A stretch of 64,000 bases of DNA from Tenrec ecaudatus (Eukaryota; Chordata; Mammalia; Afrosoricida; Tenrecidae), in NCBI RefSeq assembly GCF_050624435.1, contig NC_134539.1, positions 142,386,025-142,450,024 on the forward strand, written 5' to 3'. A program made the translations under genes and the position numbers. Positions 33,010 through 44,545 of the stretch are shown here, piece by piece. Under the pieces are notes generated by a model, which saw nothing but the letters and a program-made list of their open reading frames with translations, did no database searches and was not told the origin of the DNA. Positions within the stretch are counted from its first letter, which is position 1. Each line of letters opens with the position of its first letter.

Positions 33010-33120
33010 GGGAAACCACTAGCTGCCTGAGTAAGTCTATCCACCTAACTTCTCTAAACCTCCCTGCCTGTATCTGTAGATTGAGGGAAATGAGATGTAA
33101 TGTGCTTAATCGTTTAGTAC
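33010..33120 (+). mobile_element. MIR SINE fragment
   Basis: 'ctaacttctctaaacctccc' and 'tgtagattgagggaaatgag' follow the conserved MIR core in order. Diverged. Confidence 0.45.
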
Positions 33121-33800
33121 AGTACCTGGATTGGGGATAACTAGTGATTCAATGGGTTATTGGTAAGGAGAGAGATTTCGCTCTTTTCTCAATCTCCTTC
33201 ACTGCCACTCAAGTCACTCCTTGATGTGATATATATATTCATTTCATATATTTCATAAATGAATCTCTTACATATATGAAATGAATATTCTTTCCATTCT
33301 TATATAGAGGTCACTTAGATGATGTCACTTTTTAATTACTCTGCGTAGTGATCAAACTAAGTTAAAAGCGTGTAAAACATCTCTGATGACTGTCCATCTA
33401 GCAACCTTCTCGCCCCACTAAGAGCCTCTGCGATTCCGAAGATGCCAGTGATCTCAAAGAGCTGTTGCAGTCAGTGGCAGTTGGGGGTTAGCCTTCGCTG
33501 ATATTTCTCTGGAAGCTCAGACCCCTTTCGGGATGTAGTGAGAGCATCATGGAAGAGGATGATGACATGGGTGCTTTTCTTCCTCAGGGCATCGCCCCTA
33601 CCCATCCCAGAGCCCCACTCTTGCCTGGAAAACAGGGCAGTGTTACAAAACTTGCATATTTTACCTCACTTATTAAGCATTTCCTGACTCTCCTAGGTCA
33701 AACTGACTTCCTCTAGCCCTACTCTCATCCTGTACCTTAACTCAGACTTCTTCTATTATAACTACCGTAGTTTTTCCATTGACTTTGCATTTTTTCTTAT
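33121..33800. other. No gene; 17-bp hairpin at 33235-33288
   Basis: Mostly unassigned. A perfect 17-bp inverted repeat ('atattcatttcatatat' and its complement) with a 20-nt loop lies at 33235-33288. Confidence 0.5.
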
Positions 33801-33804
33801 CTTA

Positions 33805-33990
33805 CCATCACCAGTTCCCACCCCGCCAATTCTGACGCATGGCAACCCCGAGTATGTCAGAGCTGAACTCTCCTCCGTAGGGGTCTCAAGACTGTGGCCA
33901 GCAGAAACAGTCCAACAGGCCTTCTGAGGCAGCTCTGAGTGGGTTTGAACTGCCAACCTTCCAGTTATTATTGAGCACCTCACGGGGACA
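33805..33990 (-). mobile_element. AfroSINE, antisense
   Basis: 'ccaattctgacgcatggcaa' (tail) and 'gagtgggtttgaactgccaa' (B-box region) in reverse orientation. Confidence 0.75.
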
Positions 33991-33994
33991 TTCT

Positions 33995-34105
33995 TAGCTT
34001 CCTAGACCATATACTCCTTAAACATGAGATCCTTGGCAGTTATTACAGTGCCTGGGCAGTAAGAGGATTCAACAAACCTTGTTGGATGGATAAATGAATG
34101 CACAC
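33995..34105 (+). mobile_element. L2 LINE 3' end
   Basis: 'agaccatatactccttaaac', 'acagtgcctgggcagtaaga' and 'gttggatggataaatgaatg' match the L2 terminus. Confidence 0.6.
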
Positions 34106-34435
34106 TATCTATCTCTGTACCTTAATCTGGCCTCCAATTGGAACTACAGAGAAACCACTTAACATATATTCAGAGGAAATAACATGTACACTGATTCAAG
34201 TCTGTTGTACATGACCGCACAGGCTAGGCACTATACGATTCTGGAACTGCGTAACATGGTGACATCCAATTATTTTTCATTGCATGGTTTAATTACACTT
34301 ATGTAAGGACAGTTCTTAGAAAGGCTGCGTTTCATGCCACGTTGCCAAAGCTCACTGCCTTGGTGAGGCTGAGCTCTTCACTGCTCTGGCAAACTGAAGA
34401 AACCACAAATAATTGTCCTGTTGACTTGGGGCTGA
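34106..34435. other. No gene recognised
   Basis: Nothing assignable. Confidence 0.4.
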
Positions 34436-34439
34436 TAAA

Positions 34440-34642
34440 CTAAGGTCCTTCGGCCGAGCCTGGCATGCAGGCTGTTTGTGTAAATAAAGTGTTGCTGGAA
34501 CACGGCCCTACCCACTCGTGTATGCATTGTCTACAGCCCCCTTTAGTGCTGTGATGGCAGAATCAAGGAGTTGCAAAAGAGTTTGGATGGCCCACAGGCC
34601 TAAAATATTTACTCTCTGGCCCTTTAAAGTTTGCCAGGCCTT
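34440..34642 (+). mobile_element. Old hAT-Charlie-type MITE
   Basis: 'ggctgtttgtgtaaataaag', 'gctggaacacggccctaccc', 'ggcccacaggcctaaaatat' and 'ggccctttaaagtttgccag' match an ancient mammalian hAT MITE in order. I am not certain of its library name. Confidence 0.65.
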
Positions 34643-36560
34643 ATTCTAGATAATATAAATGGATAGACATTGCCAGGGTGTTTTATATTAAGTGATAACG
34701 TTCCATCTCGAAAACTGAAACCATTTATCACACGTTGAGAGATTACACTCTGGTAATATCAGCATGCCAGAGAGAATTAATGTGTAGAAAATAATTTAGC
34801 TCTTTCCCAAGATGGGAACCAAGGTTTAAAGAATATATTTACGTGAGCTTTTTAAAAAATGTGTGTGTCTCTATAGATGATATGGATGGAGTAAACTCCA
34901 AGCAAATATATTACATGCGACTTACACAATTAGGTACTCAATATAGGGAATTTTAAAAACTGTGTGTACCTCCCCAAACAGGAGAGATGTGAGGAATACA
35001 GAAATGTATACAATCCTGTTATGAAATCTAGAAGGGGAAATACTGTTCCTGTTTATGGAAAAAGTCCCGAATGCAGTTTTATTCTGTCTGGAAAGTCTTA
35101 GAAGTACCTTATACATTCCCTTCCACCTTGACCTTAGCTGAGAGGGCTCATGCTAGACACTCAGTGCAAAGATCAAAGGCTCAGAGAGTGGCATAAGGTT
35201 TCTACCCAATAGGAATGGGTGTTTGTGAAAGCCAGCTCACAAATTGATCAGGGACAAAAGGGACATGGTCACAATTAAAAAGGATAGCAGAGATAAAATT
35301 AAGAGAAGAAACAAATGGGGGGCTCCAGGAGGAAAGACTCCAAGCCCCAGATCTTTATTTGGGGCAGGTTCGTAGACAGCAGTTGTGTACCCTGCCTCCC
35401 ATGACAAGTCCCCCAAAAAAGGCTTTGTTGACAATTATCTGAAGGCAAACAAAGAGGTAAAAAATTTTGGGGCCAATTTATCTATGTTCTGAAGGGAAGA
35501 TAAAGCCAGAAACCGGGAGCTTAACTGAGTAACTGCAGAATGCTGTGTTTCAGCAGGGGGTAGGAAAGAAAGTGTCCACCTTATCTTAATTGAAGGTCAG
35601 ACCATCAAGTGCCTCAGCTCCTCGGGTTGAGCTGTCGGCTCCTTCCCACAGGCCTTGCCTAAACTGTGCGATGTAGTGGTCCTGCACTACCTGAAGAAGG
35701 GAATGAAGTTCAGACTGTCCCATAAATGCACTCAGACACCCGGGAGTTCCTTGACCAGAGTTCATCTTAAGACAACCTGCTCTCACAGGTCTTGGCCACA
35801 CCAGCCAACTGTTCTTTCTTGGGACTTAAAGCTAAGGGGGATATGGAGAATCAGCAAATCAGTAGGTATCAAAATTAGCAAAACCAGAAACAGAGAGTTG
35901 TGGTCACCACAATGATGGGGCGATTTTCCACGGTCATTTCTTCCATTACTGTGTTACTGGTTAAGGATGGGCTCAATTTACGGTCAGTGCACTGTCTGGG
36001 ATTCATGACGTCAACCACGCTCTTTACACCTCAGTTCTTTCACTGTTTGTCCTTTACCTACAGTTGCCAGGAACGCGCTAACCCTGAACTCACTCAACCA
36101 TGTACTACCTTGCTGCTCTATGTGGGCAGTGTAGGACTTGCAGGAAAGACAGATGACACAGCTACTGTGTCGGTGGCATTATAAATTAATGGTTTCCAAC
36201 TTCCGCTAAGCCTGCTTCTTTTTTCCCATTTGAAAGGTCTTTTATGTGCCCACATTTGCACATTCTTCTATTTGCATAGCTGATATTGCACTCTCCAGGT
36301 TTTCATTTGCATAGCCTACCTCATATCCTACCTCAGCTTCCACATGCCCCCCAACAACGTAGACAAACCCGGACTCATGATGCCTTCCTTTCTTGTTGCT
36401 CAAGAAGAGAGGACTCTTCTCCTGTCCACAACTAATCTCCCTACTTATGCTCTAAATCCCTAGACTTTCCAGTCTTGATTCCAACCTTGTTCCTGTACAA
36501 TTATCCCCTCATTCTCATGTCTGCCATTTCTCTCTTGCCGACACTTCCTTTCCTTATACA
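34643..36560. other. No gene; possible unclassified LTR-like sequence
   Basis: The 35150-35900 part has even composition and LTR-like wording without terminal repeats that I can define. At 36230-36340 there are two 'ttttcatttgcatag'-like octamer words. No coding domain found. Confidence 0.35.
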
Positions 36561-36562
36561 TA

Positions 36563-37505
36563 CGAGGGGGTACCCTACCAAAAAAAAAAAACAGTAGAAA
36601 GCTTCACTGGGCAGAGTTTTAGTAGGATGCATTTTTGCAGCTAGACAAGCATCAGATAGCAACTCACTCTGAGTTAGTGCACCCAGTGGCACCGCCTGGG
36701 AAAGTTCTCTCTGGTCACAGAGATAAATTTTTTCTTAAAAGCAGTTTCACTTGTACAGCAGTATTTTTTTGTGATGGCCAATTTAAGAGAACAGCTTGTG
36801 GCTGTGAAAGTGTGTTTCCTGCTCTGGAAAAATGCCGCAGAAACTGTTGTGATGTTGAACACAGCTTACAAGGACAGTGCTGTGGGGAAAACTGAAGTGT
36901 ATGAGTGGTTTTCTCTTTTCAAAGAAGGTGAAATGCCGATTGATGACAAAGCTTGTCTGGATGTCCGTCAACACCCCTAATGGATGGAAATGTCCACTCG
37001 TAGTGCTTTTGCTGTTCCTTGCACCAGGTCAGACTGTTAATCAAGCTTTCTATTTAGAGGTTCTGAAAAGATTGTGTAATGGTATGCCACCACAAAAGGC
37101 CTGATTTTTGGCAGAAGGCGGACTGGTTTTGCCCCGACAAGGCAACTGCTCATGCTGCCAATTCAGTGTGCCAGTCTTTGACAAAAACAGCATGTCTCTC
37201 TTGTCCCATGCATCTTATTCACCTGACCTGGCTCCATGCGACTTCTTTTTGCTTCTGCAAATGAAGAGGGACATGCAAGGACAGTGATTTGACGATGTAG
37301 AAGAGATGAAGAAGAAGAAAAAAAAGGTGATGCCAGCCATCCAAACAGACGAATTTGAAAAATGTTTCCAAGAATGGAATCACAGATTTGACAAATGTAT
37401 TCACTGTAACGGAGAGTGCTCTGAAGGTGATAGAGTTGCTTTATTTAAAAAAATTTAATACATAGCTTTGAAAAATAATTTCGTGTTTTGGAGGGTACCT
37501 CCTGG
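36563..37505 (+). mobile_element. Mariner-like transposon, internally deleted
   Basis: 943 bp between TA dinucleotides, with related ends: 'cgagggggtaccctacc' at left and the complement of 'ggagggtacctcctgg' at right. The 5' frame (36771-36980) encodes a helix-turn-helix-like N-terminus ('LWKNAAETVVMLNTAYKD', 'EVYEWFSLFKEGEMPID'). The frame then jumps to C-terminal sequence with 'PDKATAHAAN', the HDNAPAH-type block of the second catalytic Asp. The first catalytic block is deleted and the third is frameshifted. Inactive. Confidence 0.85.
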
Positions 37506-37847
37506 TATGTGTATGTTCATGTCTCTTCCCGTTCCAAAGCTCTTTCCTGGTCTTGTATAACCTATTGTATCATCTTACTGATCTTCTTCAGGGTATCCAT
37601 CTGTAATAAGCAGCCACAGAGGTGGACATACCTGACCTTCTCTGGCTTCCCTACTGCTCCGAGGCAGGAATCAGACAAACCGCCACGGTCCATCCTTCTT
37701 TACCTGTTCTGACACCAGCCGTCCCTCCCCACCATGCTGCATCGAGGCTGGTGTGAGCATCCATTGGAAAGGCCACACAGAACTCCCAGACAATGCTGAC
37801 AGTTAAGGGAGTTTCTTCAGGAAGTTAATAAAACCAAAAAACTAAAC

Positions 37848-37909
37848 ATTGCCGTTAAGTAGATGCCAACTCATAGTGACCCTATAGAACAGAACAGAAC
37901 TCCCCCTGT
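37848..37909 (-). mobile_element. AfroSINE tail fragment, antisense
   Basis: 'gatgccaactcatagtgacc' followed by 'ctatagaacagaacagaact' is the reverse-complemented 3' tail only. It abuts an RTE fragment. Confidence 0.6.
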
Positions 37910-38262
37910 TGCTACTAAAAGTACCATGACTGCTAAAAGGACAAACAGATCTTTGCTGGAAGAAATATGGCCAGAGTGCTCCATAGAGGCAAATCTGGCA
38001 AGACTTCTCTGACATACGTTGGACAGGTCCTGGTCTCTCAGAAGAAGATCCTGTTTGGTAAAGGAGAGGGGCAGTGACAAAGAGGAAGGCCCTCATGGAG
38101 ATGGATTGCCATCATGGCTGCAACAATGGGCTCAAGTGTGGGAATGGTTGTGAGGATGGCACAGGACTGGGGAATGTTTCATACTGTTGTGCATAAGGCC
38201 ATCAGGTCACTATGTGTCAGCACCAACTCGATGGTACCTACCAACCACAACAACTCAAAGTC
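37910..38262 (+). mobile_element. RTE (BovB-like) LINE 3' end
   Basis: 'aaaggacaaacagatctttg', 'ggccagagtgctccatagag', 'ggatggcacaggactgggga' and the terminal 'cctaccaaccacaacaa'. Degenerate coding sequence. Confidence 0.75.
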
Positions 38263-38269
38263 ATCACAA

Positions 38270-38830
38270 ATCAGGATCTGCAAATCGTAAGGATACGATC
38301 ATTGGTCTCCTCAGCCAGTAGCCAAGTGTCTTTCTGGTTCTCAGTCTCTGAGTCATATGACATTCAAGTCTCTCTCTCATTCTTATCCTCTCAGCCATAT
38401 GGTCCCTTGGCCTTTTCCTCTATGGGCCAGGAAGCAGGCAGCCTGCCACGCTGTACCATAAGGAGAAGGTGCCCATCGACTGGGGGACCATTCCTCTGAA
38501 TCTCTGTACCACAGTCAAGATGCATCTGGTTTCCACAGCCCTCACTACTGCAGACAGAAATCTTGAACATGTTCTTCCAAAGTCCTCAGGGAGTTCTCTC
38601 TTCTCTCTTATTGTTTCAATGATGTCTCATCAAAGAAGGCTCACTCCAACCCCTTAGACTCAGGGACTTAGTAAAGAAAACTGACCAATCCTCTCTCTTA
38701 CTATTATACACACCTTATTTGCATAGTCCCACCCAGTCAGTCAGTGGACATTACAGAGACTGGAGTAGAAGAGCCATATTAGGAAACTTCACTCGGCCAC
38801 ACCATCTTAAAAAAATCTAGAAAATTCTGA
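38270..38830 (+). mobile_element. LTR-like family B
   Basis: The 3' portion matches 29680-29870: 'aaaactgaccaatcct', 'cttatttgcatagtcccacc' and 'gaagagccatatta'. The upstream part is CT-rich. Boundaries are uncertain. Confidence 0.4.
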
Positions 38831-39160
38831 TCAATATGAAGAACTGAGGTGGCTTAAGAACCCCATCAGTAAGTCTAAGCACACATAAAGACCACTTTAA
38901 AAAACAACAAACTATTTTTTTCTCCGTCTTTAATAACTGAGTTCAAACTGAATGAGAGATATCTTCAGAGACTAGTAAGGAAGGGGGCCCTTGAAACTGG
39001 AATGATGAGAGATAGGGAGGGTTGGGGGTAGGGGTGAGGGGAGTTAAAGGCTGCTGGGATGCTGGACCTGAAATAGGCCTTAATGGATGAAAGCTGCATT
39101 TCAATGGCCCACTGCAGTAGGGAGTCCAGCTTGGAGACCCAGGTTGAGAAGCAGTGCTCT
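38831..39160. other. No gene recognised
   Basis: Includes a G-rich block at 39000-39060. Nothing assignable. Confidence 0.35.
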
Positions 39161-39164
39161 GGAT

Positions 39165-39371
39165 TGACTATGCCACGGAGTCAGTTCTGATTCATGGCAA
39201 CTCAGTGTGTATCAGAGAACAGCGCTCTACAGGTTTTACGGTGGCTGGTTTTTCAGAAGTAGATAGGCAGGCCCTTCTTTCAATGTGCCTCTGAGTGGTT
39301 TTGAACTTCCAACAATTCAGTTTCTGCTGAGCCCATTAACTAGTTGCACAACCCAAGGATGCAGAACTCCT
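39165..39371 (-). mobile_element. AfroSINE, antisense
   Basis: 'cagttctgattcatggcaac' (tail) and 'ctgagtggttttgaacttcc' (head region). A second antisense tail ('gccttcaagtcaattccaac') follows directly at 39386-39420. Confidence 0.75.
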
Positions 39372-39526
39372 ATAAGCCCCTTAACTGCCTTCAAGTCAAT
39401 TCCAACTTATAGCAACTCTATTAAAATGCACATGCACACGCTCACAAACACAGAGCCCATGGCTAGCAAGTCAATTATGACTCATCTCCCAAACCAAGAA
39501 TATTTCCCTGCTTTCAAGTTGATTCT

Positions 39527-39672
39527 AAATGGCTTAGTGGAATGAGGCTGCTAACCACAAGGTCATCAGTTTGAACCACCATCAACTCAACAGAAGAAAG
39601 ATGGGGCTTTCTACTCCCATAAAGAGTTGGGGTCTCAGAAGCCCACAGGGGCGCTTCTACTCCAATCTGACT
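39527..39672 (+). mobile_element. AfroSINE, 3'-truncated
   Basis: 'gaggctgctaaccacaaggt' and 'ctactcccataaagagttgg' are head and body; the tail is missing. It faces the antisense copy at 39165. Confidence 0.7.
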
Positions 39673-39764
39673 CCAAGCCACCTTATAGAGCGTTTCAGAG
39701 ACTGTAAATCTCAGAAAATTAGTAGCCCAGTGCCTAACCACAGCTCTAGCAGGGCTCTTTAGCA

Positions 39765-39955
39765 ACTCTGTGCCATGGAGTGGGGTCTGTGCACCACAGA
39801 AGAAACACTGCCCGACCTGGGCCATCCCCACCATGGAGCTCACTGTGGCAGCTGTTGTGTCAGTCTGCCTGGCTGAGGGCCTTTCTCATTCTTGCTGCCC
39901 CTCCGTTTCACCAGCACCATGTCCTTCTTGAGAAGGGACTCTCTATTCAACCATC
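39765..39955 (-). mobile_element. RTE LINE 3' fragment, antisense
   Basis: 'cagctgttgtgtcagtctgc', 'gctgcccctccgtttcacca' and 'ccttcttgagaagggactct' match the reverse complement of RTE near its 3' end, as at 30620-30720. Confidence 0.65.
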
Positions 39956-40149
39956 AATCAGAAAGGTGTGCACCATTTGTGAGGTGGGAGCTCCAAAACC
40001 CCTGCCTGCTTGTGGACATGCTCGCAAAGCCTTGCTGCTGTAAAGCCTCGACGCGCTTCTTTGAATCATATTGCCTCCCGTCATTTCTACGACATTTGGC
40101 TCACATGTTTTATTATTAATTTTTCACTCATTGAACAGTAACCATGATT

Positions 40150-40577
40150 GCAGAAAGCTAGCTCCTCTCTCCCTCTCTCGCGCCTCAGCAGCCTCCATGC
40201 TGCTCCTAGAGTATACCAAGTATGCTCTGGTCTCAAGGTCTTTGCACTTACCATTCTGTCTGCCTGGACTGTTCTCTCTGACAGCACAGAGACTTCCCTG
40301 CCGTTTTTCCTGGGGGTCAGTTCAAATTCTACCCTGAGAGGTCTTCCCTAACCACCCTCCTCCCTAATGTTCTACCCAAGACCTTGCATCATTTTCCTCA
40401 GGAAGATATCATTATGTGGCCTCATAAATGTTTATGTGTTTACTTTTCTTATCTCTGTCTCTAGTTTAAGACTTTTGAGAGGGAGCTTTTTATTTGACTC
40501 AATTTCCTTCAAGAACAGTGCTGAGCACATACTAGCTGTTCAATAAATATTTGCTAAAGGAATGGGTGGATAAACCA
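40150..40577 (+). mobile_element. L2 LINE 3' region
   Basis: 'ctttgcacttaccattctgt', 'gaggtcttccctaaccaccc', 'cagtgctgagcacatactag' and 'caataaatatttgctaaagg' are L2 landmarks in order. Confidence 0.85.
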
Positions 40578-40696
40578 GAGTGTCTACACTTGGAACCACT
40601 GAACTTCAAAGGTATAACGTGAAGTAATTGCACTGAGAATAGAGCACACGTCAGTACAGAGGAGGATTGAATATGAGGCCGCCGAGGGCCAAGTAC

Positions 40697-40902
40697 ATGA
40701 GCCCTGGTGGCGTGGTGGTTGTGAGTTGGGCTGCTAACTGCAAGGTCAATAGTTTGAAACTACCAGCTGCTCTGCAAGAGAACATCAGGGGCCTTCTATT
40801 CTTGTACAGAGTGGCAGTCTCAGAAACCCACAGGGGCAGTTCTACCCTGTCCTATAGGGCCACTGGGAGTCGGCATCGACTCGATGACCGTGTGTTTGCT
40901 TT
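40697..40902 (+). mobile_element. AfroSINE, near full-length
   Basis: One of the best copies. Head 'gagccctggtggcgtggtgg' (A-box region), 'caatagtttgaaactaccag' (B-box region), and tail 'ggcatcgactcgatgaccgt'. The tRNA-derived RNA polymerase III promoter layout is recognisable; it is not a functional tRNA. Confidence 0.92.
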
Positions 40903-41200
40903 GGTTGGTGCTAAATATAAATACATTAACTCCCACTCAATATTTTAATTCATAGGATATCACATATTTTAAAAAAATTTTATATAAACCCACACAAGGT
41001 CATGTTTTGCTTACCCACCATTTACACACATTCTGACCCCTTGTCCCTAGTATCCCAGTATTTACTCAATGACCAGAGCTGCGTCTTCTTATGAAAGGAC
41101 AAGTCCTCAAGGGCCACTTCATCGCCCTCCACCATGTATGTCCCAGTCTTCCTTCTTTTGTTTCCTTTTCTGTTTTTCCACGTGGCCACATCCAGTGTTC
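40903..41200. other. No gene recognised
   Basis: AT-rich then CT-rich; nothing assignable. Confidence 0.4.
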
Positions 41201-41204
41201 ATAG

Positions 41205-41287
41205 ATAACGTGAGGAAACGCTAGCTCAGAGAGACTAGATGATTTACCCAGGATTAGACAGCTAAAAATGGCTAAAATTGTATTTAA
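41205..41287 (-). mobile_element. MIR SINE fragment, antisense
   Basis: 'cgctagctcagagagactag' and 'acccaggattagacagctaa' follow the MIR core in reverse. Confidence 0.55.
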
Positions 41288-41569
41288 GCTTAGAAAGACT
41301 GGGTGGCAAAGTTATCGTTCATCTTTGTCACAGTGTCTTAGGTATTTAGGTTTATATGGCACTGAGACATTCATGTTTAAAGGGTCTGGAATATTCATTT
41401 CATTTGCATACAGAAAAATAGAAGTGCCTAAATAATTGTGTTCATAGTATGTTAATAAATAAGGACCAATTCTTTTACCAGGAAGATCACACAAAGACAA
41501 AGTGTGTCCCCCTGGGAATCCACCCCAGTGTGTTTGTCCTTGTCCCCAGACCCAGTGTTACAGTGATGC

Positions 41570-41755
41570 ATAGACCTATTACTCTCAAGTCGATTCCAAA
41601 TCGCTGTGATGCTTTAGCACAGACTAGGACTTCCGACAATGTGATCTTTTTGGGAGCATAACTGCATCTTTCTCCTGTGGAGCAGCTGGTGGGTTCAAAC
41701 TGCTGACCTTTGGTTAGCAGCCAAGCACTTAACTACTGCACCACCAGGGCTTCTT
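41570..41755 (-). mobile_element. AfroSINE, antisense, with target duplication
   Basis: The plus strand reads 'ctcaagtcgattccaaatcg' to 'actactgcaccaccagggct'. 'gtgatgc' lies at 41563-41569 and 41756-41762. Confidence 0.88.
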
Positions 41756-42029
41756 GTGATGCCTGGGGACCTCCCTAATTATATCAAAGATATTTGCCTC
41801 TTTTGTTCTTTTTGCTCCTCTCCTCCTTCTCAACCCTCCACAACAACCATCCATACAGCTTGTTCCCCTCCCCCTTCATTCTCCCTTGGCTTTACTTTAA
41901 ATCTGGCACTTATCACCCCCAAACATTTCTTTAATCCCACCGGAAAAAATAGAGTATCCAAATATCCAACATCTGCATGAAAAACATGCATTCCTTTAAA
42001 TATTGTTTTAACTCTCCCGCATGCTGGAT

Positions 42030-42160
42030 GTCAAGGCAGAGAGAAGGTGGAGAAGGGAGGGAGGAGGAGGAGATGAGAGAGAAAGAGAGAGACAGAGACA
42101 GAGACAGAGAGAATCTGTATAGCAAGGAGCAAGATGGAGATGGTTCAAAGGAGCAAAAAT
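42030..42160. repeat. Purine-rich direct repeat, copy 1
   Basis: Starts 'gagagaaggtggagaaggga', passes through GA-rich simple sequence and ends 'gaatctgtatagcaaggagc' plus 'aagatggagatggttcaaag'. It pairs with 43555-43690. The GA core gives a Leu-Ser repeat in a 176-codon minus-strand frame. Confidence 0.85.
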
Positions 42161-43554
42161 GTAGACAAGGGGGTGTCTGAGGGTCTCCAGCCTTTTTCTT
42201 CAGGTAGCCTCTTACTCCTTGAGAAAGAAGCCATTTTCTATGCCTCTTTGCCTTCTGCTCTGAATCTCTGGCATTCTGAATTTTAGAAGTGAAAAAAATA
42301 TTTTGATTTAAGCCATATGGCCTTTTTCTCCTACAGTGGAGTTGTAGAAAGCTCAGAGGGGCAGGTGTGGGAAGCAGTGGCAGCAGGGGGGGTGGGTACA
42401 TAGGGTCTGTGTGCCCAGCACGTGTGAGCTCTGTAGCTATGGCAACCGTGTGCAATGCCACTTACGTAGCATCATAACATGGCCCCAAAGTTACCCTGAC
42501 TCCTCAACCATTTCTCTTCAGTGCCCTCTCTGGGCTTCTGTTTCCTAGCTACCATAGCTCTGCTGTATACATTGACTTTTCTTTGAATTTGTGCTGAATG
42601 TTTCTTCTTTCTGCTATGTTTATCGTCACCATGGTTTAGTTTTTAGGACAGCAAAACTAGAGACCCCATCTCCTACAGATATTGCTATTTTTAATGTTCT
42701 GCACTTCGAACACACTGAGTTAGGAAGATTCTTGAGCAGGGGTCTGGATGAGATGGCCACTTGCAACTTTTTGTAGATCTAAGGGCCAGGCTGGACTCTC
42801 ATAGCTTCCTGCTTGCTGAAGAAGCAATTTGGCTTTCTGTGTTTTTCTGTTACCAATTATTAAAATTTCCTGACTGCAAGTGTAATATAATGAAAGTAAA
42901 ATTTGCAGCAATATGCAAGTATATCATGTCCTATGAAGCTTGTACATGCCATTTACGCACGTGTACCCCATGAAAGAAAGCTGCATTATGTTAACCCTGA
43001 AAGCAAATGCACAAATGGGTTCTTTTATTTATTGTTAAAAAGCCATCTCTATTTCCTAAGTCCAGAAATATTTCTACTGTAATTAAATTTAAATTTTCTT
43101 TAAAAATTCATGTGAGCTGATAATTTACTGTGTTCATATTTTAGCTTCCTTATGTTAGGTCATTAATTATTATGCGACCATAAACAGCTCAGCTTTAAAG
43201 CCCTAACCTTCCCAGGCCCAAATAGTAGCAAGATGTCAACACCCATAAGTTATAAGCAGTCTCCCAAAAAGGGATTGTAACCCCAAAACATCTGTCACTG
43301 AATTAATTTGGGACACAATTCTGGGAAGATGACAGCATCAGCAGGATAGCTTTCCAGTCGCTTGGAGTGAGTCTGTCCACCCAAAATCCTTGAGCAACAT
43401 TTATAGCAAAATTAGGTAACAAAGTGCTCCCACAGAAAAAGCCCTAGACCTGCCTAGTATCTGCATCTACATTTGAGAAAAGAAGGAAGCACAGCAGCAT
43501 CTCATGGACCCAAGAACAGAAAGACCCCAAATAGACACTAGGCACTAGACACTA
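42161..43554. other. No gene recognised
   Basis: No domain, and no repeat family recognised by eye between the two purine-rich copies. Confidence 0.4.
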
Positions 43555-43617
43555 GAGAGAAGGTGGAGAAGGGAGGGAGGAGGAGATGAGATGAGATGAG
43601 ATGAGATGGGATGAGAT

Positions 43618-43648
<31 letters not shown>

Positions 43649-43690
43649 TCTGTATAGCAAGGAGCAAGATCGAGACGGTTCAAAGGAGTT
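43555..43690. repeat. Purine-rich direct repeat, copy 2, with (GATGA)n and (GA)n
   Basis: Same ends as copy 1, but the core is expanded as GATGA units (43581-43620) followed by ~12 GA units (43620-43642). Confidence 0.88.
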
Positions 43691-43799
43691 CTGATCATCA
43701 CCAGGATGTGAAGGGGCTCACGATGACTGTCACTTTGTTCATTAGCCACACAACACATAGATAATTCTCACAGTTATGAAGTTCACTAAAGAAGAAATT

Positions 43800-44545
43800 T
43801 TGGATCAGGAAAGATGGAACCAACCCAACTGCACCTAACAATTTTGGGCCAGGAAAGCCTCGGGATACAGGTTTTTGGTCAGGACAGCTTCATCTCAATC
43901 ATGATTGTGGGCAGGCCTTTCCCTGGTCTTTGTTCCCTCAGGCCTCTTGTGTTGGCTCAGCATCTGCTCTCCTTGGGCAAGACTTACCAAAACTCTTCAG
44001 TTCCACCAGTAAGTGCCTAGCAGCACTCCACTCTACCAGCAAATCTCCTGTCCGAAGGCACTAAGCTCTCCTGCTACGTGGCTTGCAAGCCTAGCTCCAC
44101 TGACAAATGCCCAGAAGCACCCTACTCTGCCAGCAAGCTTCCTGTCTTTTTGCTCCCGCAGGTGCTCAGGAGCTCAGGGACTCCGTTTTTGTTTTCTCTG
44201 CTCCTGCAGATCCTCTGCTGCCATCACTTCCCTGCTGGTGCTGCTACGTCCAGACCCCTCTCACTGTCTCTGCTTTACGATTCTGGGTCTGGGGCCTAGG
44301 AAGAGCCCAGCACAGGGATCCTGAATCCAAAAGAAACACTCTGCTCCCATCTCTTCTTCCCAGTGTTCGTCAGGCTCCCCTGTTCCACCTCAGGGTGGCT
44401 GATGGTCATCAGTTCCCTTGTTAGAGTTCTGTACCCTCATTTGCCTCCACAAGGGAGCCACATACCATAATTGTATTATTAGCAAGCTGTCCAATCTCCT
44501 CGGTGAGCCACAAGGACCTCATTTGCATATTTCTACCCAGTCATT
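43800..44545 (+). mobile_element. LTR-like sequence (family B-type 3' end)
   Basis: Ends near 'cctcatttgcatatttctac' plus 'ccagtcatta', as in 29806-29832. Its first part contains the left arm of the inverted repeat with 45223-45405. Three overlapping short frames lack domains. Confidence 0.35.
43934..44112 (+). repeat. Left arm of a ~180-bp inverted repeat
   Basis: From 'ttgttccctcaggcctcttg' to 'ccactgacaaatgccca'. Its reverse complement recurs at 45223-45405 with about 8-9 mismatches (~95%). Confidence 0.9.

Noticed and set aside
36771..37264. Intact mariner transposase gene
   Set aside because: The central part with the first catalytic block is missing and the C-terminus is frameshifted.
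40697..40770. tRNA gene
   Set aside because: The A- and B-box-like sequence is the tRNA-derived head of an AfroSINE; no tRNA cloverleaf end structure follows. The same applies to the other AfroSINE heads.
41931..42461. 176-codon minus-strand frame
   Set aside because: It crosses the purine-rich direct repeat, giving Leu-Ser runs; the rest has no recognisable domain or conservation signal.
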